From: an uncultured Oscillospiraceae bacterium | Lineage (GTDB): Bacteria > Bacillota > Clostridia > Oscillospirales > Oscillospiraceae | DNA length: 64,000 nucleotides | Reading direction: 5' to 3' | Assembly: GCA_950075865.1 (NCBI GenBank) | Contig: CATMVA010000006.1 | Span: forward strand, 62,001-126,000 | Part shown: one piece after another, positions 32,994 through 40,490 of the stretch | Position numbering within the stretch: position 1 is the first letter of the stretch | Layout of the letters: each line of letters opens with the position of its first letter | The notes under the pieces: generated by a model | What the model saw: the letters and a program-made list of their open reading frames with translations, nothing else | Databases searched by the model: none | Told to the model about the DNA's origin: nothing | Made by a program: the position numbers and the translations under genes

Positions 32994-34007
32994 TCAGCTT
33001 CCCTCCTTTGCCGCGGGGGTCATTTTCTTTTTGTTCATCGCCTTCAGCCGGGCAAAGCCGTCCTTGATCAGTCCGGCCAGACCCATGGGCATAAAGATCA
33101 TCAGCAGGATGATCAAAATACCGTAGATCATGTTCAGATAGCTGCCGGCGGAGCGGGCGATCTCGGGCAGGTAGTTCACCAGGATCGAGCCGAAAAGGGC
33201 GCCTACCGGGCTCATCACGCCGCCCAGCATCAGCATGATAACAAAGTTCTGCTGGGTGCTGAAGGCAAAGAGGGAAGCGCTGATAGCGCCGTTATGTACT
33301 GCGTACAGGGCACCGCCGACACCGGACAAGGCACCCGAGATCACAAAGGCGATGAGCTTGGTGCGATACACATTGACCCCCAGGCTGTAGGCCGCCGTCT
33401 CGTCATCCCGGGCCGCCATCAGGCTTCTGCCGAAGGCGGTATTCTTGATCCGGTGGAGCAGAAGGATCAGGAGATAACAGAGAATGGCCAGCAGCACGAA
33501 CCAACTCTTGAAGGAGCTGAAAGTCTTGCCGAACAGGGTCAGTTTGCTGATGCCGGAAGTGCCGTTGGGGCCGCCCGTAAATTCCGAGAAGTTCTGGAAA
33601 ACCGAGGTGCCGATGTAGACCAGGGCCATGGTGCCAAACATGAAGGCCCGGCCGTCCAGCTTCAGCAGCAGGGAGCCCACCAGCAGGCAGAGGAGCATGG
33701 CGCTCACCACACCGGCCAGCATGGCAGGAAGAATGGGCCAGCCCAGCTTGGTGTTGGTATAGCCGCATACAAAGGCGCTCAGGCCCATGACCGCGATGGA
33801 GCACATAGACATGCTTCCGCCCAGACCCAGCATCAGATACATACCAGCCACGCTGAAGTAGTAGATCATGGCCACATTGATCAGATTCACGCTGGAGTTT
33901 TTCAGATTCTGAATGAACAATCCGTCCAACAGCAGGATCGCCGCAAGGACCACCGCGCTGATGATCAGCATACGGAGGATCTGGGCCCGTTTCGTATCAT
34001 TTTTCAT
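32994..34007 (-). CDS. livM: LIV-type ABC transporter permease LivM
   Basis: The protein has 337 residues with about nine hydrophobic helices. The coupling region ARDDETAAYSLGVNVYRTKLIAF is typical of LivM. It forms the membrane channel with LivH. The family imports branched-chain amino acids, urea, short amides and aromatic compounds; sugar acids are not a usual substrate. The start follows GAGGGGCAAGC. Confidence 0.9.
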   Translation of the reverse strand: MKNDTKRAQILRMLIISAVVLAAILLLDGLFIQNLKNSSVNLINVAMIYYFSVAGMYLMLGLGGSMSMCSIAVMGLSAFVCGYTNTKLGWPILPAMLAGVVSAMLLCLLVGSLLLKLDGRAFMFGTMALVYIGTSVFQNFSEFTGGPNGTSGISKLTLFGKTFSSFKSWFVLLAILCYLLILLLHRIKNTAFGRSLMAARDDETAAYSLGVNVYRTKLIAFVISGALSGVGGALYAVHNGAISASLFAFSTQQNFVIMLMLGGVMSPVGALFGSILVNYLPEIARSAGSYLNMIYGILIILLMIFMPMGLAGLIKDGFARLKAMNKKKMTPAAKEGS

Positions 34008-34019
34008 GCTTGCCCCTCC

Positions 34020-34892
34020 TCACGCTTTATCTTTCTTGCCCTTGCTGCCGAACAGTCCCTGGGGACGGACGGCGAGGACCAGAAGCAGTGCGCCGAACAC
34101 AATTACGTCCTTATAGGTCGTGGTAACGTAGGTGCTGTATGACTCAATCAGTCCCACGATCACGCCGCCGGCGATGGCCCCGGGCAAAGAGCCGAAGCCG
34201 CCGATGACCAGCGCCGCAAAAGCCCGGGCTTGAAAGATGCTCAGGGAGTTGCTGACCCGGTACACCGGTGCCAGCAGCCAGCCTGCCGCGCCCACCATCA
34301 GCACCACGATACAGAAGGTCAGCATGGTGGTCAGGTTTGTGGGGATGCCCAACAGATCGGCCGCGTACTTGTTCTGGGCGGCCGCCGTCATAATCCGGCC
34401 GCAATATGCCTTGTCGAACAGGAGCCACAGCCCGATCATCATCAGGGCGGTGATGCCAAAGATAAAGAAATACTGGTAGGGGATAATGAAGGACCCCAAC
34501 TGGAGGGATCCGGGGATGATGGGATCCACGCTCTTGGTCTCGGTGGTGATAAAGTGGAGACAGCACTCTGAGATCACCGTACCTGCGCCGATGGTGCAGA
34601 TCAGCATGGCCTGGGGCCACTTGGTCCGCTTAAAGGGGAAGAAGCATACCGAGCAGAAAATAATTCCCACCACGATCAGCACCAGGACGGCCAGAATAAT
34701 GGACAGCCCCATATTCAGCTGGAGTTTGCCCATAAACAGATAGGCCAGGAAAGCGCCCAGCGCCATCAGGTTGCCCTGGGCGAAGTTCATAACGCCGGCG
34801 GCGCGCAGAAGCAGGATCAAGCCCATGGCCACCATGGCGTAGGCCAATCCCACACAGATGCCGGTCATTGTTTGCTGCAAAAAGAGGATCAT
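34020..34892 (-). CDS. livH: LIV-type ABC transporter permease LivH
   Basis: The protein has 290 residues, starting MILFLQQTMTGICVGLAYAM, with about eight membrane helices. VMNFAQGNLMALGAFLAYLF and the coupling segment AAQNKYAADLLGIPTN are typical of LivH. It is preceded by a terminator hairpin after the binding-protein gene, so the permease and ATPases are probably made in smaller amounts. Confidence 0.9.
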   Translation of the reverse strand: MILFLQQTMTGICVGLAYAMVAMGLILLLRAAGVMNFAQGNLMALGAFLAYLFMGKLQLNMGLSIILAVLVLIVVGIIFCSVCFFPFKRTKWPQAMLICTIGAGTVISECCLHFITTETKSVDPIIPGSLQLGSFIIPYQYFFIFGITALMMIGLWLLFDKAYCGRIMTAAAQNKYAADLLGIPTNLTTMLTFCIVVLMVGAAGWLLAPVYRVSNSLSIFQARAFAALVIGGFGSLPGAIAGGVIVGLIESYSTYVTTTYKDVIVFGALLLVLAVRPQGLFGSKGKKDKA

Positions 34893-34911
34893 AGGGTTTC
34901 CTCCCTCTCAT

Positions 34912-34943
34912 AAAAATAGGGCGGCGCTGTTTTCCGCCGCCCC
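34912..34943 (-). terminator. Intra-operon terminator after the binding-protein gene
   Basis: On the minus strand GGGCGGCG and CGCCGCCC form a perfect stem around an eight-base loop, followed by TATTTTT. A second GC-rich hairpin (11-bp stem, 34957-34988) lies just upstream, directly after the stop at 34996. Together they should terminate most transcripts after the binding-protein gene. Confidence 0.8.
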
Positions 34944-34995
34944 GAATTTACATGTTGGCCGCACCCGCCCCACAGGACGGGTGCGGCCGGTTTTA

Positions 34996-36183
34996 TCAAT
35001 GTTGGACCTTCAGGGGCTCGGTGACCTTGATGGAAGCGCCAACAGGATTGGTGGTGTCTTCCACGATGGTGGCCAGGTAAATGTAGTCGGCGTAGGAGCC
35101 GTCCTCGTGATAGGTGTAAGAGGTCATGATGCCCTCGTACCCGCTGATCTGGGACAGGCCCTTGTAGACCGAGTCCTTATCGTTGGCGCCGGCCTTCTTG
35201 GCGGCCTCCAAGATCAGGTTGCAGTCATCATAGAAGGAAGCGTCAGTCCAGGAAACAGTCTCAAAGGTAAACAGATCGCTGCTGAACACCTTGTTCTCAA
35301 ATTCGGTGATCTGGGAGCGGACCTCGGGAGTGGGATACTCAGAGAAGCCCAGCAGGCCAATGCAGTTCTCAGCGCCGGCGTTCTCAACAAAAGAGGTGGA
35401 AAACAGGTTGGAGTTGGATACGATGGGATACTGATAGTTGTACTGCTTCAGCAGGGCAACGATGGACTGACCATCGGTGTTGGCGGTGGCGTGGAGCAGG
35501 ATACCGTCAGAACCGGCGGTGTTCATGGCCTTCTGGACAATGGGGGTATAGTCGGTGGTGGAAGTGTTGTCAAACTCCACGGTGTCAGCCATGGACAGGC
35601 CCTTGCTCTCCAGGTACTCCTTCATGAACTTGCTGTCGTTCTTGCCGTTGGAGGTGTTGTAGACCACAGCCACAGGATTCTTGCACCCGTTGTCGATGGC
35701 CACCTGCGCCATAACGTTGGAGAAAGCGGTATCCACGCAGCGGTTGGTGAAATAGTAGTCGCTCTTCTCGCGCATCTCGAAGTTGGTGGCAATGTTGAAG
35801 ACGGGGATCTTAGCCTCGTTGACGTAGTCCACACAGGCCAGAGCATACTGGCTGAAGAAGGTACCGATAATGGCCGAGACATCCTCAACCTCCAGGGCCT
35901 TCAACATGGCGTTGATGTAGCTCTGCTGGTCGTTGCCGCCATCGATGACGACCATCTCCACCTGCTTGCCGTTGATGCCGCCGGCGTCGTTGACTTCCTT
36001 CTCGAACACCTTGGCCAGCTGCTCCATACGGGCGCCGCTATCGGTAGAAAGGCTGGTGCCGCAATAGACGATCTTCAGGTTCTGACCGTCTCCGCCGGTC
36101 TCACCCTGAGGATCCTTGGGGCCACAGGCACTCAGGCTGATCGCCATAACCAGCGCCAGGGTCATTGCAAGTACTTTTTTCAT
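34996..36183 (-). CDS. LIV-type ABC substrate-binding lipoprotein
   Basis: The protein has 395 residues. A lipoprotein signal (MKKVLAMTLALVMAISLSAC, Cys20) anchors it outside the membrane. The periplasmic-binding-protein fold of the LivK/leucine-binding type I class follows (KIVYCGTSLSTDSGARMEQL; VEMVVIDGGNDQQSYINAML; IIGTFFSQYALACVDYV). The start of that fold lacks the usual G-x-x-x-P-L-T-G-x-x-A motif and has ST-DSGARMEQL instead, which may reflect an unusual ligand. It is the first gene after the promoter at 36492-36520. Confidence 0.9.
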   Translation of the reverse strand: MKKVLAMTLALVMAISLSACGPKDPQGETGGDGQNLKIVYCGTSLSTDSGARMEQLAKVFEKEVNDAGGINGKQVEMVVIDGGNDQQSYINAMLKALEVEDVSAIIGTFFSQYALACVDYVNEAKIPVFNIATNFEMREKSDYYFTNRCVDTAFSNVMAQVAIDNGCKNPVAVVYNTSNGKNDSKFMKEYLESKGLSMADTVEFDNTSTTDYTPIVQKAMNTAGSDGILLHATANTDGQSIVALLKQYNYQYPIVSNSNLFSTSFVENAGAENCIGLLGFSEYPTPEVRSQITEFENKVFSSDLFTFETVSWTDASFYDDCNLILEAAKKAGANDKDSVYKGLSQISGYEGIMTSYTYHEDGSYADYIYLATIVEDTTNPVGASIKVTEPLKVQH

Positions 36184-36369
36184 TTTTTGCTCTTCCCTTC
36201 TTGTTATTTTATTTGCTCACGGTGTGATCCACCGAAAAAGCCCACCCAAAAGGTTGTCGGTTGTCTGACATGTTATAGGGAAATTTTGAATCCGGAAGGC
36301 AGATCCCCGCACACACCTGCGGACCAGCCTCATCCGGATCAGGCTCTTCTGTATATAACATCCAGCAAA

Positions 36370-36410
36370 TTTTTGTTTTGCCTTTGGCAAAACAAAAAGA
36401 GCCATGGCTC
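36370..36410 (-). promoter_or_regulatory. Tandem hairpins in the leader of the liv operon
   Basis: A perfect 13-bp stem (GGCAAAACAAAAA and complement, loop AAA) abuts a GAGCCATGGCTC palindrome. Both lie about 190-230 bp upstream of the binding-protein start and inside the transcript expected from the promoter at 36492-36520. The GAGCCATGGCTC unit followed by T's on either strand could act as an attenuator. Confidence 0.45.
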
Positions 36411-36465
36411 TTTTCAGCCGCTTGGTCACCTAAAAACTGCCGAACACATCGGCAACATTGGATTC

Positions 36466-36571
36466 TTTTTTGTTCAACATTTACAAAATTTATTATATGG
36501 ACCGGTCTCTCATTTGTCAAGTATTGTTTTTTTGTTCACAATTCGGCTGTTTCACTTCCGTTTTTTGTTCA
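36466..36571. repeat. Three TTTTTTGTTCA boxes around the liv promoter
   Basis: TTTTTTGTTCA occurs at 36466-36476, 36528-36538 and 36561-36571, always in the same orientation. One lies downstream and two upstream of the minus-strand promoter. They are candidate binding sites for a regulator shared by the liv operon and the divergent LarA-family gene. Confidence 0.5.
36492..36520 (-). promoter_or_regulatory. Consensus sigma-A promoter of the liv/sugar-acid cluster
   Basis: On the minus strand TTGACA and TATAAT are separated by exactly 17 bases. The spacer contains the palindrome GACCGGTC at 36500-36507, suited to a GntR-type repressor. The expected leader before the first gene is about 300 bases. 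Confidence 0.85.
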
Positions 36572-36668
36572 TTTTTCCTATACCGCCGCCGTTTTACTTT
36601 AGAAATCTTCCGGTTTCTCTCCTTTCTTTGTCAAACCAAACAATTTTCACCTCACTTTTTCTTATTTC

Positions 36669-36697
36669 TTGTTTTCTTCTTCCATAAATGATATAAT
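36669..36697 (+). promoter_or_regulatory. Sigma-A promoter of the LarA-family gene
   Basis: TTGTTT and TATAAT are separated by 17 bases, about 70 bp before the ATG at 36766. The 580-bp region between the two divergent genes holds no coding sequence. Confidence 0.75.
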
Positions 36698-36765
36698 AAC
36701 CGTAGCGTAATTCCCTATCAACAAAAACAGGGCCGCTTTCAAAGCAGCCCGGATGGGATGTTCAC

Positions 36766-38043
36766 ATGGATATTTTTCGGGAAGCTGTTTGCGAAACCGG
36801 ATTGAGTGAAGAGGAGATCCTTCTCGCTGCCCGGGAAAGTCTGCGTGGCCGGACCCTGTCCCGGGTCCTTCTTCTGCCGCCGGATTTTACCCGTTATCAT
36901 TCCAACGCAGGGCTCATCACCCGGCTCTATTACCGCGAGCTTACCTCCGCCGGCGTCCGGGTGGATGTCATGCCGGCTTTGGGGACCCATGTCCCCGTCA
37001 GCCGGGAGCAGTACAAGCTCATGTACGCCGGCATCCCCTACGAGGAGATGCTGGTCCACAACTGGCGCACCGATGTGGTCCGCTTGGGCGGGATCCCGGG
37101 CAGCTATATCTCCGAGCTGACTGATGGACTCTGGCAGGAGAGCGTAGAGGTGGAGGTCAACCGCCGTCTGACGGATCCTTCCTACGACCTGATCATCTCC
37201 ATCGGCCAGGTGGTCCCCCACGAGGTGATCGGCATGTCCAACCATGCGAAGAACATTTTTGTGGGCGTGGGCGGCGCCGACATGATCAACAAAAGCCATA
37301 TGATCGGCGCGGTTTACGGCATGGAGCGGATGATGGGCCGCGACCACACCCCGGTCCGTAAAATGTTTGACTACGCCCTGGAGACCTATCTCTCCCACCG
37401 GCCGATCCTGTTCGCCCTGACCGTCACCACCGCGCCGGGCGGGAGCATCCGCACCCACGGCCTGTATATCGGAGAAGGGCGGAACTGTCTGACCGCCGCG
37501 GTGAAGCTGGCCCAGGAGAAAAACATTGACTTTGTGCCCCACGGTCTCAAAAAGTGCGTGGTCTACCTGGATCCGTCGGAATTTCAGAGCACCTGGCTGG
37601 GCAACAAGGCCATTTACCGCACCCGGATGGCTATGGCCGACGGCGGCGAACTGATCATCCTGGCTCCCGGCGTGGACCGCTTCGGTGAGGATCCCGAGGC
37701 CGACCGTTTGATCCGCAAATACGGCTACCGGGGACGTTTGGCCGTACTGGAGGCCTTCCGCAAATCCGAAAACCAGGACCTTCGGGACAATATGGGCGCC
37801 GCCGCTCATCTGATCCACGGCTCTCCTGACGACCGCTTTTCGGTCACCTACGCCGTAAAGAATATCAGCCAGGATGAGATCTCCTCGGTCTGCTTCATCC
37901 CTGCCTCCTACGAGGACTGTGCCCGGAAATACGATCCCGCCAAATTGACTTACGGCTGCAATTTGGTGGACGGCGAGGAAATCTTCTTCATTCCCAACCC
38001 CGCGCTGGGCCTGTGGATCGACCGGGAACGCTTTCATCAATAA
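36766..38043 (+). CDS. LarA-family (DUF2088) racemase/epimerase
   Basis: The protein has 425 residues. It shows the LarA marks: the LPPDFTRYHSN nucleotide-pincer region, ALGTHVPVSREQY with a catalytic-type His, and GQVVPHEVIGMSNHAKNIFVGVGG with a second His and the Lys that can bind the nickel-pincer cofactor. LarA racemises lactate; relatives act on other 2-hydroxyacids, including D-gluconate epimerases. Beside a sugar-acid cluster, an aldonate epimerase role is plausible but inferred. The cofactor genes larB, larC and larE are not in the window. It has its own promoter and terminator. Confidence 0.85.
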   Translation: MDIFREAVCETGLSEEEILLAARESLRGRTLSRVLLLPPDFTRYHSNAGLITRLYYRELTSAGVRVDVMPALGTHVPVSREQYKLMYAGIPYEEMLVHNWRTDVVRLGGIPGSYISELTDGLWQESVEVEVNRRLTDPSYDLIISIGQVVPHEVIGMSNHAKNIFVGVGGADMINKSHMIGAVYGMERMMGRDHTPVRKMFDYALETYLSHRPILFALTVTTAPGGSIRTHGLYIGEGRNCLTAAVKLAQEKNIDFVPHGLKKCVVYLDPSEFQSTWLGNKAIYRTRMAMADGGELIILAPGVDRFGEDPEADRLIRKYGYRGRLAVLEAFRKSENQDLRDNMGAAAHLIHGSPDDRFSVTYAVKNISQDEISSVCFIPASYEDCARKYDPAKLTYGCNLVDGEEIFFIPNPALGLWIDRERFHQ

Positions 38044-38065
38044 TGAGATTTCCTCGTCACAAACG

Positions 38066-38126
38066 GCAGACGAATACAGGCATCTTCCCTGACCGAAGCA
38101 CAGGGAGGATGCCTGTATTCGTCTGC
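38066..38126 (+). terminator. Long terminator hairpin after the LarA-family gene
   Basis: A perfect 19-bp stem starting GCAGACGAATACAGGCATC is extended by an inner TCCCTG/CAGGGA pair. It lies 23 bp after the stop. No clear T tract follows on either strand. Confidence 0.7.
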
Positions 38127-38199
38127 CCCCTTCAAAAGCCTGTTCCTTCCTTTCTCATCGCTGCATTCACCCAAATTGGCAAAACTTACAAAAAGGGGG

Positions 38200-38251
38200 T
38201 TGATACATCGGCCATTTGTGTACTATAATGACTATACTTAAGCGGTTAAGT
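38200..38251 (+). promoter_or_regulatory. Promoter plus palindromic operator of the alpha-glucan lipoprotein gene
   Basis: TTGATA (38200-38205) and TATAAT (38224-38229) are 18 bases apart. Seven bases later the perfect palindrome ACTTAA-GCGG-TTAAGT (38236-38251) covers the expected transcription start. Its CG-centred form fits a LacI-family operator. A LacI-type gene lies at 39648-40451. Confidence 0.75.
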
Positions 38252-38311
38252 TGCGTGGCCGCTGAAGGACAAGGATACAGGAACCATCTATTTCTCTGAG
38301 GAGGGAACACA

Positions 38312-39601
38312 ATGAAAAAGAACCTGAAACGAACGCTGCTGGCCTGCCTGCTGGTATTGACCACTCTGCTGGTCGCCGGCTGCAACACGAAGCCTGAGGA
38401 GACCCCCGCTTCCAACTGGAAGGTCACCTTCTACGAGAGTGACGGTGTCACGGTACTGGCCGAAGTCCAAGTGGAGGACGGCAAGACCGTTGAAATGCCC
38501 GAGCTGTCCAAGGAGGGTTACATCATCGAAGGCTACTACGCCACCCCCGCGCTGATGGTGGAGTTTGATCCCACCCAGGCCATCGGGAAGGACACCGCCG
38601 TCTTTGTGGCCTGGCAATCCAGTGTGGAAGACAACCGTCCCTGGATGTTAGCCGGCTCGTTGGCGGGGTATCCCGACAACGCCTGGGGCAAGGCCTGGCC
38701 CCAGGACGAATATCTTTTGAAAAAATCGGACAATGAGTTCAACACCTTCTCCATCGAGGTAAACCTCTACGCCGGCGATGCTTTCAAGATCGCCGTCATC
38801 GGCGAGGGCTATGTCTGGGACAACGACAGCAGCATTGACGCGTCCCACCTGGCGAACAAAACAGAAAACGCCGTCATGCGCAGCGGCGAGAACGCCTTCG
38901 ACTCGGGCGCCAACATCGAGGTGAAAGAGGACGGTAAATACCGCCTCATCCTCAAGACCGACGCTGAGACCCTGTCCCTGTGCTCCCTGTCCTATGAGCG
39001 TCTGGGCGACGCCGATCCCAAGCCCCAGGCCGCCTATGACATAAAGCTGTGGGCTTCCTTCAACAACTGGGAGGGCCAGGACATGCAGCGCAATGGGGAC
39101 GACCTCATCTGGTGGTGTGAGGCCGATGTACCCGAGGGCGGCGGCGAGTTCGGTGTGAAGAACGCCGCCAACGGCGACTGGTACTCCAGCGAAGGCAACA
39201 CCAAGAATATCACCCTGGATGAGGGACACTATATGTTCTTTATCCAGCTGGAGGAGATCGACGGCCGGCCCTCCCTGAAGGGGGACATCATTGCCGAGAC
39301 GCCGGCCTACTATGTGGTGGGCACCTGCGGCAATGCTTCTTGGGCCGCCGATGCCAACGCCGGCAATTCCGCCTACCAGATGACCGAGCAGGACGGGAAA
39401 TACGTTCTGAAAGTCACCTTCACCGACAGTGAGACCGCCGACTGGGCCGACGGCAAGGTGGCCTTCAAGGTGGCCTATGGCTGCGGCGGCAAGGTAGCCA
39501 ACGAAAACTGGTTCGGCGACGGCGCCAACAATATCACTGTCGCTCCCGGCGAATACACCATCACACTGGATCCCGCCTCCGGCACCGTTACCGTGGAGTA
39601 A
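38312..39601 (+). CDS. Alpha-glucan-binding-like surface lipoprotein
   Basis: The protein has 429 residues. A lipoprotein signal ends in LLVAGCNTKPEE (Cys24). An InlB/bacterial repeat-type segment (about 36-85, ending FVAWQ) follows. Then come three beta-sandwich modules of similar style: PWMLAGSLAGYPDNAWGKAW, YDIKLWASFNNWEGQDM and YYVVGTCGNASWAADANAG. The modules recall SusE/SusF- or CBM-type starch-binding units. No catalytic motif is present. It probably captures alpha-glucan at the surface for the secreted amylase and ABC importer encoded downstream. Confidence 0.7.
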   Translation: MKKNLKRTLLACLLVLTTLLVAGCNTKPEETPASNWKVTFYESDGVTVLAEVQVEDGKTVEMPELSKEGYIIEGYYATPALMVEFDPTQAIGKDTAVFVAWQSSVEDNRPWMLAGSLAGYPDNAWGKAWPQDEYLLKKSDNEFNTFSIEVNLYAGDAFKIAVIGEGYVWDNDSSIDASHLANKTENAVMRSGENAFDSGANIEVKEDGKYRLILKTDAETLSLCSLSYERLGDADPKPQAAYDIKLWASFNNWEGQDMQRNGDDLIWWCEADVPEGGGEFGVKNAANGDWYSSEGNTKNITLDEGHYMFFIQLEEIDGRPSLKGDIIAETPAYYVVGTCGNASWAADANAGNSAYQMTEQDGKYVLKVTFTDSETADWADGKVAFKVAYGCGGKVANENWFGDGANNITVAPGEYTITLDPASGTVTVE

Positions 39602-39608
39602 TAACAGA

Positions 39609-39645
39609 GAGCGTGCCGGTGATCCCTCACCGGCACGCTCTTTTT
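39609..39645. terminator. Bidirectional terminator between lipoprotein and LacI genes
   Basis: A perfect 14-bp stem (GAGCGTGCCGGTGA and complement, loop TCCC) is followed by TTTTT. It separates two convergent genes. Confidence 0.9.
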
Positions 39646-39647
39646 GC

Positions 39648-40451
39648 CTATGATATTCTGATGTGGTGCCCACCGGGAACATCCTCTCTGGCGATGGCCC
39701 TGATGGCTGTATCCACCGCCGTGGCGGCATAAGTCTTGTAGGGAAGCTCCAGAGAGCAACTCCCGGGCAAAGGGTCTCCTCCGGGGGACAGGGCCTGGGG
39801 CATCCCCACAAGTGCCGTGTCGCCGGGAAGCAGCGCTGCGGCACCGGGAGTGACCAGGCCGTCAAAACAGTCCTCCAGATAGTGCCTGAATTCCAAGCTT
39901 CTTATGTCCTCGCACACCAGCACCGCCCGGGTACGGCCCGTCAGAGACAGGGCCTTCCGGTACATGGAGGCAGCGTCAAACGTGATGCAGTAAAAGAGGT
40001 CGTTCTGGGTCTGACCGTCCAGATACAGCAGGGGGGCAAAGCAGTTATCCCCCAGGAGAGCAAATTCCTCCTGGGGGATGTCGATGGCAAAAACGGCGTC
40101 CATGTTTGTCACCTGTTGGGTCAGACATTTCCCGGTAAGCAGGACCAGGTGGTAACCCGCCTTTTCAGAGGCTTCGGCCAAGGTCCAAAGAAGCCTGTGC
40201 TTATGAACGCTGTTTTCCGGATAGGGCAGGAAAACCCCGAAATTGTTGGTCCGCCCGGTGGCCAGCGCCTTGGCGCTGGCGCTGGACACATAGCCCACCA
40301 TGTTGGCGAATTGTAGGATGCGTTTCCTGGTCTCGGCGCTGATGGACTGCCTCGGCACGTCGTTCAGAACATAGGAAACCGTTGCGGTGGAAACCCCGCA
40401 CTCCTTTGCAATATCTTTCATTGTATATTTCTTGTTATTCATGGAAGCCAT
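39648..40451 (-). CDS. LacI-family transcriptional regulator (short)
   Basis: The protein has 267 residues. The N-terminal helix-turn-helix TMKDIAKECGVSTATVSYVL, with hinge SASAKALATGRTNNFGVFLP, is a clear LacI head. The sensor domain is shorter than the usual 270-280 residues and lacks part of the second lobe, but the frame is intact. It likely controls the alpha-glucan genes through the palindrome at 38236-38251. TTGACA and TAAGAT, 17 bases apart, overlap the ATG at 40451, so translation may really begin at the ATG at 40442. Confidence 0.85.
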   Translation of the reverse strand: MASMNNKKYTMKDIAKECGVSTATVSYVLNDVPRQSISAETRKRILQFANMVGYVSSASAKALATGRTNNFGVFLPYPENSVHKHRLLWTLAEASEKAGYHLVLLTGKCLTQQVTNMDAVFAIDIPQEEFALLGDNCFAPLLYLDGQTQNDLFYCITFDAASMYRKALSLTGRTRAVLVCEDIRSLEFRHYLEDCFDGLVTPGAAALLPGDTALVGMPQALSPGGDPLPGSCSLELPYKTYAATAVDTAIRAIAREDVPGGHHIRIS

Positions 40452-40490
40452 CTTATCATACCCCCCAAAAATTGTCAAGCGAGGTAAACT

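Noticed and set aside
34858-36687. 609-residue plus-strand frame over the binding-protein gene
   Set aside because: Antisense to a lipoprotein gene with clear signal and fold; composition is Val/Gly/His-rich shadow text.
36739-38040. 433-residue minus-strand frame over the LarA-family gene
   Set aside because: The plus strand has all LarA motifs plus promoter and terminator; the minus frame shows none.
36760-38043. Assigning lactate racemase (larA) outright
   Set aside because: The family now includes several 2-hydroxyacid racemases and epimerases, and the context is sugar-acid, so a specific symbol is not justified.
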